Shown here one piece after another: positions 8,854 through 17,261 of a DNA stretch of 50,163 nucleotides. The DNA comes from an uncultured Clostridia bacterium. GTDB lineage: Bacteria > Bacillota > Clostridia > RUG12999. The translations under genes and the position numbers were made by a program. Numbering within the stretch: position 1 is the first letter of the stretch; every line of letters starts with the position of its first letter. The stretch lies in contig CAKVOK010000019.1 of assembly GCA_934792465.1 (NCBI GenBank), forward strand, positions 1-50,163. Reading direction: 5' to 3'. The notes under the pieces were generated by a model that was given only the letters and a program-made list of their open reading frames with translations, searched no databases and was not told the DNA's origin.

Positions 8854-10662
8854 TTATTCAACTGTCACCGATTTTGCCAAATTTCTCGGTTTGTCAATGT
8901 CATATCCTTTTTCCTTTGCAACAAAATATGCGAGCATCTGCAATGCCGCACACGAATACATCGGCGAAAATACCGAGCTTTTTCCCGGAAGCTTCACAAC
9001 GCAGTCGCACGATTTATTAATATCTGCCGTTTCTTCATTGACAAACGTAACCGTATATGCACCTCTTGTCACAACCTCTTTTATATTGCTGTACATTTTT
9101 TCTTTCAGTGCATCGTTTGTACTTATCGTAACAACAACCGTTCCCTGTTCTATAAGGGCAATCGGTCCGTGTTTCAGCTCTCCGCCGGCATATGCCTCGG
9201 AATGAATATACGATATTTCTTTAAGCTTCAGGCAGCCTTCCATTGCCGCCGCCAAGTCCTCTCCCCGTCCGAGATAATACATATCGGATTCTTTGTAAAT
9301 ATTTTTTGAAAGTTCTTTTATTTCCTCCTCAAGAAGCAGGCATTCCCGTATTCTTGCAGGAGATTCAAACAATTCTTTTTTAAGCGTATCTACTGATTTT
9401 CCTGCGGTTTCCGCCATGAACAATGCGAAAAGATACAGTGCCGTAAGCTGCGTTATATATGCTTTCGTCGAAGCAACCGCAATTTCCGGTCCGGCATAGG
9501 TATAGAAAACGAAATCCGCTTCCCTCGATATGCTGCTGCCGACCACGTTCGTTATCGCAACAACATACGCTCGTCTTTCCTTGGCAAGCCTTAAAGCTGC
9601 CATTGTATCTGCCGTTTCGCCCGACTGGCTCACGGTAATTACAAGCGTTTTTTCGTTCACTATAGGGTCCTGATACCTGAACTCGGACGCAAGCACACAT
9701 TCAACCGAAACTCTTGCCAGCTTTTCTATAGCGATTTTTCCGGCAAGTCCGGCATGGTATGCCGTTCCGCAGGCAACTATATAAATCTTCTCTACCTTGT
9801 TCAATATTTCTTTGTCAAAACCGTCGAAATCCAAATTAAGAGATTCGTCGAGCCTGCCTCTCAGCGTATTCGCAACTGCTTCGGGCTGCTCGTGAATTTC
9901 TTTGAGCATGAAATGCTCGTAACCGTTTTTCTGTGCGTCACCGGCTGAAAATGTAACTTTATATATCTCTCTTTTCACCGGTTTTCCGCTGCCGTCGAAT
10001 ATTTTTACATCATCTTTTTTAAGTATCGCCGTTTCTCCGTCCTCCAGCAGATACACCTCGTCCGTATATGGCAATACCGCCGGAATATCGGAAGCGATAT
10101 AGTTTCCGTCCGCTCCCTTTCCTATTATAAGAGGGCTGTCTTTTCTCACGGCAATCAAAATATCAGGGTCATTTTTGCTGATAATTCCGAGGGCATAGCT
10201 GCCTTTCAGTGTTTTAACCGTTTTTTGCACCGCCTCAATAATATCACCGTCATAATTATACTGCAAGAGCTGCGGTATAACCTCGGTATCGGTCTGCGAT
10301 GAAAAAACAAATCCGTTGTTTTTCAAAAATTCTTTTATTTCCCTGTAATTTTCTATAATACCGTTATGGACAACGGCAAACTCGCCGTTTTCGGACAAAT
10401 GCGGATGTGAGTTCGTATGGCTCGGTTCTCCGTGAGTTGCCCATCTGGTATGTCCTATTCCCAGCCTACCTTCGAGATGATGTTCTTCCAATTTACCCTT
10501 CAAATTCGCAAGCTTTCCTTTTTCCTTGCATACATTTAAGGCATTTCCGTCATAAACCGCAATGCCGGCCGAATCGTATCCCCGGTATTCCAGCTTTTCA
10601 AGACCCTCGATTAAAATTTTCTCGGCATTCTTATTTCCTATATATCCTACTATTCCGCACAT
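8854..10662 (-). CDS. glmS: Glutamine-fructose-6-phosphate aminotransferase GlmS
   Basis: Makes glucosamine-6-phosphate from fructose-6-phosphate and glutamine, the entry step of amino-sugar synthesis. The 602 residues cover the N-terminal glutaminase domain with catalytic Cys2 (MCGIVGYIG) and the GHTRWATHG motif, then two SIS sugar-isomerase domains and the C-terminal KSVTVE. Both halves look complete. GAAAGG lies before the ATG. Upstream are, in order, a sigma-A promoter, a glmS ribozyme and a long hairpin, so the mRNA should be cut and destabilised when glucosamine-6-phosphate is abundant. Confidence 0.97.
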   Translation of the reverse strand: MCGIVGYIGNKNAEKILIEGLEKLEYRGYDSAGIAVYDGNALNVCKEKGKLANLKGKLEEHHLEGRLGIGHTRWATHGEPSHTNSHPHLSENGEFAVVHNGIIENYREIKEFLKNNGFVFSSQTDTEVIPQLLQYNYDGDIIEAVQKTVKTLKGSYALGIISKNDPDILIAVRKDSPLIIGKGADGNYIASDIPAVLPYTDEVYLLEDGETAILKKDDVKIFDGSGKPVKREIYKVTFSAGDAQKNGYEHFMLKEIHEQPEAVANTLRGRLDESLNLDFDGFDKEILNKVEKIYIVACGTAYHAGLAGKIAIEKLARVSVECVLASEFRYQDPIVNEKTLVITVSQSGETADTMAALRLAKERRAYVVAITNVVGSSISREADFVFYTYAGPEIAVASTKAYITQLTALYLFALFMAETAGKSVDTLKKELFESPARIRECLLLEEEIKELSKNIYKESDMYYLGRGEDLAAAMEGCLKLKEISYIHSEAYAGGELKHGPIALIEQGTVVVTISTNDALKEKMYSNIKEVVTRGAYTVTFVNEETADINKSCDCVVKLPGKSSVFSPMYSCAALQMLAYFVAKEKGYDIDKPRNLAKSVTVE

Positions 10663-10682
10663 TTTCTACATTCCTTTCATAT

Positions 10683-10736
10683 ATCACAAAAGGAGCGCAA
10701 AACATTATCACAAACGGTTTTTGCGCCTTTTGTGAT
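10683..10736 (-). promoter_or_regulatory. Long hairpin between glmS ribozyme and glmS
   Basis: Arms 10683-10692/10727-10736 (10 bp) and 10695-10702/10119+600 region 10719-10726 (8 bp) pair with a 2-nt bulge (10693-10694) and a 16-nt loop, giving about 18 bp of stem in the glmS leader. It ends some 20 nt before the glmS ATG and lies 3' of the ribozyme core, to which it does not belong. It could be an attenuator, an RNase barrier or a structure exposed after ribozyme cleavage; the role is inference. Confidence 0.75.
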
Positions 10737-10754
10737 ACTGCTTAATCTATTTTA

Positions 10755-10896
10755 GCATACAGGAACTCTTTGTTCACGGATTACTCCGTGTTTTTGATTT
10801 TCCCGGCAGTGCTTTTCTGCCTTGGGGCATCCGCCGAATGTTTCGATACTCCCCATCCTCGTCAACCTATAATGCCAATCTTACGGTCCCGGCGCT
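10755..10896 (-). ncRNA. glmS ribozyme/riboswitch
   Basis: On the minus strand the leader of glmS contains the conserved core of the glmS ribozyme: AGCGCCGGGACC at the cleavage site (cut expected just before the G at 10895), GGTTGACGAGG, GTATCGAAAC and ATTCGGCGGATGCC, followed by a GGCAG/CTGCC stem and a CACGGA/TCCGTG stem. The ribozyme uses glucosamine-6-phosphate as cofactor to cut its own mRNA, closing a feedback loop on the glm operon. The 3' limit is my estimate from the last stem. Confidence 0.94.
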
Positions 10897-10940
10897 TTTT
10901 GTTTTCAAAAAATCCTTTCCTAAAATTTATTGGCAATACT

Positions 10941-10969
10941 ATTATACAATCTTTCGGCGGTTTTGTCAA
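10941..10969 (-). promoter_or_regulatory. Sigma-A promoter of the glm operon
   Basis: The minus strand reads TTGACA (10969-10964), 17 nt, TATAAT (10946-10941), both boxes perfect. Transcription should start near 10934, about 40 nt before the ribozyme cleavage site. Confidence 0.85.
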
Positions 10970-11188
10970 GTCTTTAAGTAAATTATCCTGTATTTTTCCG
11001 CTCCGCTTATTTCTTATTATTATGTATATACGCCGAAAATATAACTTTTTTAAAATTAAAACTTTTTTAACAGTTCGTTCATAATTTATTCAAATTTGTG
11101 TTGTATAATAAAAGCATAGAAAGAAACAAAGAACAAAACAAGGAATAAAAAACACAAAATACACAAAAAACATATGGAGGCGTTAATC

Positions 11189-12418
11189 ATGGCAGATTTT
11201 AACGATTATAAATGGTATAACGAGGAGGAAACAAAGGATTTGAGTCCGCAGCCGTTTTATACGGAAACCGTAAAGAAGAACAAAAAGCGTAAAACTCTTA
11301 AAACAATCGGTATTGCGCTTTGTGCGGCCATCATGGTTTCAAGCGTTGCGACGACGGGATATGTTCTCGTAAACGGCAGCCCCCTTAAATCGGCTTCCGT
11401 AAACAGAGTAGTTTCCGTAGCCAGCAAAGACAGCGCATACGGCTTTGAAAAAATGTCGAACAGCGACAGAAAAGCTATGACAACCGTTGAGATTGCAGCA
11501 AATGTTGCTCCCTCGGTTGTGGGAATCAGCTGTAAATCAACCGGATATTCTTTCTTCGGTCAGGCGGTTGAATCCTCAAGTTCCGGTTCCGGCATAATAA
11601 TTACGGCAGACGGATATATAGTAACAAACAATCATGTAATAGACGGTGCAAAAAGCATCAAGGTTGTACTTAACACAGGCAAGGAATATGATGCAAAGGT
11701 TGTCGGCACAGACTCCAAAACAGACCTTGCGGTTGTAAAAATCGAAGCTTCCGACCTTCCGGTAGCAACTCTCGGAGATTCGGCAGAATGTCAGGTAGGC
11801 GAGCTTGCGGTTGCAATAGGTAATCCTCTCGGTCAGGAGCTTGCCGGAACGGTAACGGTAGGTGTTGTAAGTGCGGTAAACCGTACAATAGAAACCTCCG
11901 ATGACGGAACGTCAATGTCGCTTATCCAGACGGACGCAGCTATAAACCCCGGTAACTCCGGCGGTGCACTCGTAAATGCATACGGCGAAGTTATAGGCAT
12001 CAACTCAATGAAGTTCTCAGGAAACAACGTTGAAGGAATCGGATTTGCGATTCCCGTAAACACAGCTAAGCCGATAATCTCCGACCTTATGAAAGAGGGA
12101 TATGTAAAAGGCAGACCGCTCATAGGTATATCCATAAGAGAGATTTCGCCGGACGTTGCGGCAATCAACGATATGCCTTCGGGACTCTACGTAGCATATG
12201 TCGCAGAAGGCGGAGCAGCCGAAAAAGCCGGCATCAAGAAAGGTGATATGATTACATCGGTTGACGGAAAAATAGTTGAATCCGTAAAGGAAATCAACGA
12301 AATCCGCGACACCCACAAAGCAGGCGATACCATAACAATGGTTGTAAACAGAAACGGCGAATCCAAGACGTTTAAAGTAACCCTGCTCGAAGATACCTCT
12401 TCAAGAGGTTCCAACTAA
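11189..12418 (+). CDS. HtrA/DegP-type membrane-anchored serine protease
   Basis: A 409-residue S1C trypsin-like protease for extracytoplasmic protein quality control. A lysine-rich cytoplasmic tail is followed by one transmembrane segment (about residues 38-60). The protease domain has the triad His149 (NNHVID), Asp179 (KTDLAVV) and Ser257 (GNSGGAL). One PDZ domain (about 310-395, GLYVAYVAEGGAAEKAGIKKG) follows. Start ATG at 11189 is preceded by TGGAGG at 8 nt; an earlier in-frame ATG at 11174 lacks a site. A lone gene with hairpins after it, divergent from glmS. Confidence 0.95.
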   Translation: MADFNDYKWYNEEETKDLSPQPFYTETVKKNKKRKTLKTIGIALCAAIMVSSVATTGYVLVNGSPLKSASVNRVVSVASKDSAYGFEKMSNSDRKAMTTVEIAANVAPSVVGISCKSTGYSFFGQAVESSSSGSGIIITADGYIVTNNHVIDGAKSIKVVLNTGKEYDAKVVGTDSKTDLAVVKIEASDLPVATLGDSAECQVGELAVAIGNPLGQELAGTVTVGVVSAVNRTIETSDDGTSMSLIQTDAAINPGNSGGALVNAYGEVIGINSMKFSGNNVEGIGFAIPVNTAKPIISDLMKEGYVKGRPLIGISIREISPDVAAINDMPSGLYVAYVAEGGAAEKAGIKKGDMITSVDGKIVESVKEINEIRDTHKAGDTITMVVNRNGESKTFKVTLLEDTSSRGSN

Positions 12419-12465
12419 CATCGGATAATCTAAAGATTATCATATAGCACTGAATAAGTGTAACC

Positions 12466-12496
12466 GTACCTTAAGCCGCCCGGCGGCTTAAGGTAC
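12466..12496 (+). terminator. Near-perfect palindrome after htrA
   Basis: GTACCTTAAGCCGCC (12466-12480) and its exact complement (12482-12496) surround a single base, so the stem is about 14 bp with a tight loop. It follows the htrA stop by 48 bp. There is no long U run, so termination strength is uncertain; it may work on both strands. Confidence 0.55.
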
Positions 12497-12530
12497 ACAC
12501 CCCCACTTTATATTTTGATTTTTCGCAAGT

Positions 12531-12549
12531 AAGTCACCCGAAGTGACTT
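12531..12549. repeat. Small inverted repeat AAGTCAC/GTGACTT
   Basis: A 7-bp stem with a 5-nt loop, the second of three consecutive hairpins between htrA and clpC. It could be a further terminator element or an operator of the clpC gene; neither CtsR- nor CIRCE-type repeats are present in this gap. Confidence 0.4.
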
Positions 12550-12568
12550 GTTAATATATATTTACATT

Positions 12569-12620
12569 AAAAGACTTAAGCTACAGTGTACACCCGCTGC
12601 GCCTAAGTCTTTTAATTTTT
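12569..12620 (+). terminator. Terminator-like hairpin before clpC
   Basis: Arms AAAAGACTTA (12569-12578) and TAAGTCTTTT (12604-12613) enclose a 25-nt loop and are followed by AATTTTT. This is the best intrinsic terminator shape in the htrA-clpC gap. Confidence 0.55.
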
Positions 12621-12735
12621 GCGGATTTTGTCGGAATTTTTTATACACTTTTCAGGTATTTTTTACCAAAAATAAAGGATATACTATTAGATAGGTAGAA
12701 TATAGTAAGTAGTGACAAATAAAGGAAGTGTTTAA

Positions 12736-15177
12736 ATGGAAATAGGAGGTAACAGGCTGACCGAGCGTGCGAAGCTTGTATTAAGGCTTGCACAGGAAAG
12801 CTCGGTACTCACCGGCGGAATAGTGGGGACGGAGCATATTTTGCTGGGTCTGGCAAAGGAAAACAACGGCATAGCCTCCCGTCTGCTTGCCGTAAAGGGG
12901 GCAAATGCCGTAATAATCGAAGATATGATTGACAAATACTACGGCAGCGAGCATATAAGCTACCGTGTTAAAACAGACTTTACACCGCGCAGCAAAAACG
13001 TACTCGAAATCAGCGTTGACGAGGCACGCAGATTTAACGACAATTTCATAGGAACGGAGCATATTCTTCTCGCCCTGCTGCGTGAGAGCGACGGACTGGC
13101 GATAAGAATACTGCACGAACTCGGCATAGACGAAAAGGAATTTTACGGCGAGGTGCAGCGCATTATAGACGGTACGAAAAATATTGCGACGGAAAAAAGC
13201 ACTCCGAGAATCCCGGCGTCGCTGCTGAAATTCGGCAAAGATATTTCAAGAATGGCGGAGGAATACCGGCTCGACCCCGTAATCGGCAGAGAAAACGAGA
13301 TATGCCGCGTTATTCAGATTTTGTGCCGCCGTACAAAAAACAATCCCGTACTCATAGGCGAACCGGGTGTAGGTAAAACCGCCGTTGCGGAGGGACTGGC
13401 TTCAAAAATCGCCGAGGGTGCAGTGCCGCCCGTAATCGCCAAAAAGCGCATATTTGCTCTCGACATAGCCTCTATGATAGCCGGTGCGAAATACAGGGGT
13501 GAATTTGAAGAAAGAATCAAAAAGGCGCTTGCGGACGTGAAGAAAGCCGGAGATATTATCCTTTTCGTAGACGAAATGCACACGCTCATAGGCGCCGGTG
13601 CGGCGGAGGGTGCGATTGACGCCGCAAACATACTGAAACCGGTGCTTGCAAGAGGAGAAATACAGGTAATAGGCGCAACGACAACAAACGAGTATCGGCG
13701 GTACGTTGAAAAAGACCCGGCTCTCGAACGGCGTTTTCAGGCTGTCACAATCGGCGAACCGTCGGAAGAAATGAGCATTGCAATATTAAAAGGCATAAAA
13801 GGCAAATACGAGCAGCACCACAACGTAAATATTACGGACGAGGCCGTAAGCGAAGCGGTTCGCCTTTCCGTACGCTATCTTCCTGACAGGTTTCTGCCCG
13901 ACAAGGCAATCGATTTGATTGACGAAACAGCGGCGGCAATGCGCCTGAAATCGTATCTGATGCCGCCGGAGATAACGGAGCTGGAAAACAAAATTTCCGT
14001 TTTGCGTACGAAAAAGGAAAAGGCAATAGTTTGCCAAAGCTATGAAACGGCGGCGGCGCTGCGTGACGAGGAGCTGGCGCTCAAAAAGCGTGTGGATTCG
14101 GAAAAGCGTGCGAGAATAGCTTCAAACGAAAACATTCCGCTCACCGTGACGGCAAACGACATTGCGGAAAAAACCGCTCTGATAACCAACATACCCGTGA
14201 ACAAAATAACGAAAAGCGAAAGTGACAAGCTTGTTTCTCTCGAAAAAATTCTGCACGGCGACATCATAGGTCAGGACGAAGCCATAGATGCCGTATCAAA
14301 GGCGATACGCAGAAGCCGTGTAGGACTGTGCGACCCGTCAAGACCGATAGGCAGCTTCATATTTTCCGGCCCTACGGGTGTGGGGAAAACCGAGCTTTCC
14401 AAGGCACTGGCACGTGCCGTTTTCGGCGACAAGGACGCATTCATAAAGCTGGATATGTCCGAATATATGGAAAAACATTCCGTATCGAAAATGATAGGCT
14501 CACCGCCGGGATACGTCGGTTTCGAGCAGGGCGGAATCCTTACGGAAAAGGTGCATAAACGCCCGTACAGCGTAATACTTTTCGACGAAATAGAAAAAGC
14601 ACATCCCGATGTATTCAATATGCTTCTCCAGATTATGGACGACGGCGTTTTAACGGATTCACACGGCAGAAGCATTAACTTTAAAAACACGATAGTGATT
14701 ATGACGTCCAACATAGGCGCACGGCTGATAACGGAGAAAAAAAGCTTTGGTTTTTCCGACACTGCGGTGCAAAATGATTACGAAAAGATAAAAGCTTCTG
14801 TTCTGAACGAACTGAAAAAGCATTTCCGCCCCGAATTTTTAAACCGGGTTGACGAAACCATAGTATTCAAAACTCTCGGCAAGGAAGAAATAGAACAAAT
14901 AACCCGTCTGCTGCTCGGCAACGTAAAAAAACGTCTTGAACACTGCGGAATCAAATGCCGCTTCTCCGATGATGCCGTGAGCCGCATAGCCGATGCGGGA
15001 TATGACAGCGTATACGGTGCAAGACCTCTGAAACGTGCGATACAAAGCATGGTCGAAGATATGCTCTCAATGAAAATGCTTGACGGAAGTATTCAAAACG
15101 GCGATGAAATTCTTATCTTTTCTTCGGAAAACGGTATAGACGCCGAAAAAGTGATTGACAAAGCGGAAGTATTGTGA
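12736..15177 (+). CDS. clpC: ATP-dependent Clp protease ATPase ClpC
   Basis: A Hsp100 unfoldase of 813 residues that feeds proteins to ClpP. It has the N-terminal double Clp_N repeat (TERAKLVLRLAQES at 9 on; TPRSKNVLEIS from 83), the first AAA domain with Walker A GEPGVGKT (208-215), a UVR-like middle coil (about 425-460), the second AAA domain with GPTGVGKT (about 540) and the C-terminal ClpB_D2-small domain. ATG is preceded by AAAGGAAG. The usual partners ctsR, mcsA and mcsB are not upstream, and no CtsR heptad repeats are seen, so heat regulation here is probably different. It stops 40 bp before mntP and may be co-transcribed with it. Confidence 0.95.
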   Translation: MEIGGNRLTERAKLVLRLAQESSVLTGGIVGTEHILLGLAKENNGIASRLLAVKGANAVIIEDMIDKYYGSEHISYRVKTDFTPRSKNVLEISVDEARRFNDNFIGTEHILLALLRESDGLAIRILHELGIDEKEFYGEVQRIIDGTKNIATEKSTPRIPASLLKFGKDISRMAEEYRLDPVIGRENEICRVIQILCRRTKNNPVLIGEPGVGKTAVAEGLASKIAEGAVPPVIAKKRIFALDIASMIAGAKYRGEFEERIKKALADVKKAGDIILFVDEMHTLIGAGAAEGAIDAANILKPVLARGEIQVIGATTTNEYRRYVEKDPALERRFQAVTIGEPSEEMSIAILKGIKGKYEQHHNVNITDEAVSEAVRLSVRYLPDRFLPDKAIDLIDETAAAMRLKSYLMPPEITELENKISVLRTKKEKAIVCQSYETAAALRDEELALKKRVDSEKRARIASNENIPLTVTANDIAEKTALITNIPVNKITKSESDKLVSLEKILHGDIIGQDEAIDAVSKAIRRSRVGLCDPSRPIGSFIFSGPTGVGKTELSKALARAVFGDKDAFIKLDMSEYMEKHSVSKMIGSPPGYVGFEQGGILTEKVHKRPYSVILFDEIEKAHPDVFNMLLQIMDDGVLTDSHGRSINFKNTIVIMTSNIGARLITEKKSFGFSDTAVQNDYEKIKASVLNELKKHFRPEFLNRVDETIVFKTLGKEEIEQITRLLLGNVKKRLEHCGIKCRFSDDAVSRIADAGYDSVYGARPLKRAIQSMVEDMLSMKMLDGSIQNGDEILIFSSENGIDAEKVIDKAEVL

Positions 15178-15217
15178 TATACTGGTATTTACACAGTAAT
15201 TTTCGGAGGTTTTTCCA

Positions 15218-15787
15218 ATGGGCTTGACAGAAGTTTTTTTAGTAGGCGTGGGTCTTTCGATGGACGCCTTTGCGGTTTCGATATGCAAGGGACTAAAATC
15301 CCGTACCTTTAAAATATCGCACTGCATTTCAATCGCATTATATTTCGGCATATTCCAGGCATTAATGCCTACGCTCGGATTTTTTCTCGGAAGCCGTTTT
15401 GCCGACAAAGTGAATGCGTTCGCACCGTGGATTGCATTTTTCCTGCTTTGTATAATAGGCGGAAATATGCTGAAAGAAGCCTGTTCCAAGGACGAAATCG
15501 ACGATGATTCGTTTGACGTCCTCGACCACAAAGAATTATTTTTAATGGCGGTTGCCACAAGCATAGATGCCTTTGCCGTAGGAATATCGTTTGCGCTTTT
15601 GGGCGGAATTAACCTTGCGCTTTCCGTTTCTCTTATAGGCATTACAACATTTGTAATTTCCTTTGCAGGTGTTGTCGTAGGCAACAAATTCGGCGCAAAA
15701 TACAAGGAAAAAGCGGAAATGACAGGCGGAATTATCCTTATATTGATAGGACTTAAGGTTTTGCTTGAAGGGTGCGGAATCATATGA
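15218..15787 (+). CDS. mntP: Manganese efflux pump MntP
   Basis: A 189-residue membrane protein with six predicted hydrophobic segments, exporting Mn(II). The duplicated signature is visible: SMDAFAVSICKG near residue 16 and TSIDAFAVGISFAL in the second half, whose aspartates line the metal path in this family. CGGAGG precedes the ATG by 8 nt. The stop overlaps the next start as ATGA. No yybP-ykoY manganese riboswitch fits in the 40-bp gap to clpC, so control must come from another promoter or from read-through. Confidence 0.93.
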   Translation: MGLTEVFLVGVGLSMDAFAVSICKGLKSRTFKISHCISIALYFGIFQALMPTLGFFLGSRFADKVNAFAPWIAFFLLCIIGGNMLKEACSKDEIDDDSFDVLDHKELFLMAVATSIDAFAVGISFALLGGINLALSVSLIGITTFVISFAGVVVGNKFGAKYKEKAEMTGGIILILIGLKVLLEGCGII

Positions 15788-16734
15788 ATATGCAGCTTAT
15801 GCAAATGCTGAGTGAAATAACGGAGGAAGAACAAAAAATTCTTAACGGAAACGGGATTGAAAAAAACGTTTATACAGACAAATCCGAATTTACCGTAGAT
15901 AAAAACAAAATGCTGAAAAAGGGGCGCTACATAGATGTGCGCCCTCATACCCGCTTTACGGCTTTTCCGCATCACAAGCACAACTACATCGAAATGATGT
16001 ATGTTGCGAGCGGAAGCATTATTCACATAATAAACGGCGAACGTGCCGAAGTTTCCGCCGGAGATATTATATTTCTGAACAGCAGCTGTTCTCACGAAAT
16101 TATGACTGCCGGAAAAGACGATATAGGCATAAACTTTATAATTCTGCCTGAATTTCTCGATACCGTATTCAAATCGGAAAACACGGACGATGTAAGCAGT
16201 GCCATGATATCCGTTTTGTACGGAAACAGTCCGGCATATATGCATTTTAAGGTTTCTCACGTGCTGCCGATACAAAATCTCATAGAAAATCTCGTATGGT
16301 CGTTTTTATACAAGCATGATTACAACTACACGATAAGCAAAAGCACAATGGGACTCTTGCTGTTGCAGCTGATAAACAACACGGACAAAATAGCATGCGG
16401 AAACGAAACGAAATACGATAATCTCATAGTAACCGAAGCGATAAAATATATCGAAGCTTCGTACAAATCCGCTACGCTTACGGAATGCTCCGAGCTCCTG
16501 CACCAATCGGCGAGCAAGCTTTGCCGATTGCTGAAGCAATATACCGGACATACATTCAAAGAATTACTGCAAATAAAGCGGCTTGAAACGGCTGCGGAGC
16601 TTCTGCTGAAATCCCGCCTTTCCGTAACGGAAATAATCAATGCCGCGGGCTATGACAATACAAGCTATTTTCACCGCATTTTCAAGGAAAGATACGGTGA
16701 AAGCCCTGCTGTTTTCAGAAAAAACGGGAGATGA
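15784..16734 (+). CDS. AraC-family regulator with cupin sensor
   Basis: A 316-residue regulator. The N-terminal half carries a cupin-like sugar-binding fold (HKHNYIEMMYVASGSIIHIINGERAEVSAGDIIFLN), the C-terminal hundred residues two helix-turn-helix motifs of AraC type ending SVTEIINAAGYDNTSYFHRIFKERYGESP (given here in part). The ATG at 15784 overlaps the mntP stop by 4 bases, pointing to coupled translation. A sugar or cell-wall ligand is typical of the family, but no sugar gene is adjacent; its target is unknown. Confidence 0.88.
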   Translation: MNMQLMQMLSEITEEEQKILNGNGIEKNVYTDKSEFTVDKNKMLKKGRYIDVRPHTRFTAFPHHKHNYIEMMYVASGSIIHIINGERAEVSAGDIIFLNSSCSHEIMTAGKDDIGINFIILPEFLDTVFKSENTDDVSSAMISVLYGNSPAYMHFKVSHVLPIQNLIENLVWSFLYKHDYNYTISKSTMGLLLLQLINNTDKIACGNETKYDNLIVTEAIKYIEASYKSATLTECSELLHQSASKLCRLLKQYTGHTFKELLQIKRLETAAELLLKSRLSVTEIINAAGYDNTSYFHRIFKERYGESPAVFRKNGR

Positions 16735-16739
16735 ATTTC

Positions 16740-17261
16740 ATGCAAAGACAAACAGGAAGCATTACATATGAGCTTACTTTGAAAAACGTTAAAAATATAA
16801 ATCTGCGTATAACGAGGGACGGAAAAATAAACGTTTCCGCTCCGCTGTACGCAGATTTCTCTTATATTGATAAATTCGTACTTTCCAAATCATCATGGAT
16901 TGAACAGGCTCTCGGCAAAATACGCCCGCCGGAGGACGTTTCTTTCTTCACGGACGAGGAATGTCTCGAATATTTCCAAGGTATCTGCGACCGTATCGTG
17001 CCGCTTTTCGACGGCAAAGTTCCGAACGATACCGTGATTAAGGTTAAAAATCTGAAAAGCTGCTGGGGCATATGCCACCCGTTCCAAAACTACATAACCT
17101 TTAACAAATCGCTTATGCTGAAACCATTGCCGGCGGTTGAATATGTAGTATTGCACGAATACGTTCATTTTCTCGTGCCGGGACACGGCAAACGGTTTTA
17201 TGACATTTTAAAGAAGCTTATGCCCGATTACAAATATCGAAAAAGCCTGTTACAAGCTTAA
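16740..17261 (+). CDS. YgjP/DUF45-type metallopeptidase
   Basis: A 173-residue M48-related zinc peptidase. The WG motif (SCWGICHPFQNYITFN) and the active site HEYVH with the later HGKRFYDIL match the YgjP family, whose substrate is poorly known. I chose the ATG at 16740 because GGGAG lies 9 nt before it; an ATG at 16731 overlapping the araC-type stop has that GGGAG directly against it. The end overlaps by 12 bp with the convergent EamA transporter gene. Confidence 0.85.
   Translation: MQRQTGSITYELTLKNVKNINLRITRDGKINVSAPLYADFSYIDKFVLSKSSWIEQALGKIRPPEDVSFFTDEECLEYFQGICDRIVPLFDGKVPNDTVIKVKNLKSCWGICHPFQNYITFNKSLMLKPLPAVEYVVLHEYVHFLVPGHGKRFYDILKKLMPDYKYRKSLLQA

Noticed and set aside
15178..15217. 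Manganese riboswitch before mntP
   Set aside because: The gap after clpC is only 40 bp, too short for a yybP-ykoY element.
15067..16275. 402-codon open frame on the minus strand
   Set aside because: It lies antisense to mntP and the AraC regulator, which have strong family motifs and ribosome sites; its translation shows no family pattern.
16731..16739. ATG at 16731 as start of the YgjP-type gene
   Set aside because: The only GGGAG lies directly against it, while the ATG at 16740 has ideal spacing; coupling remains likely either way.
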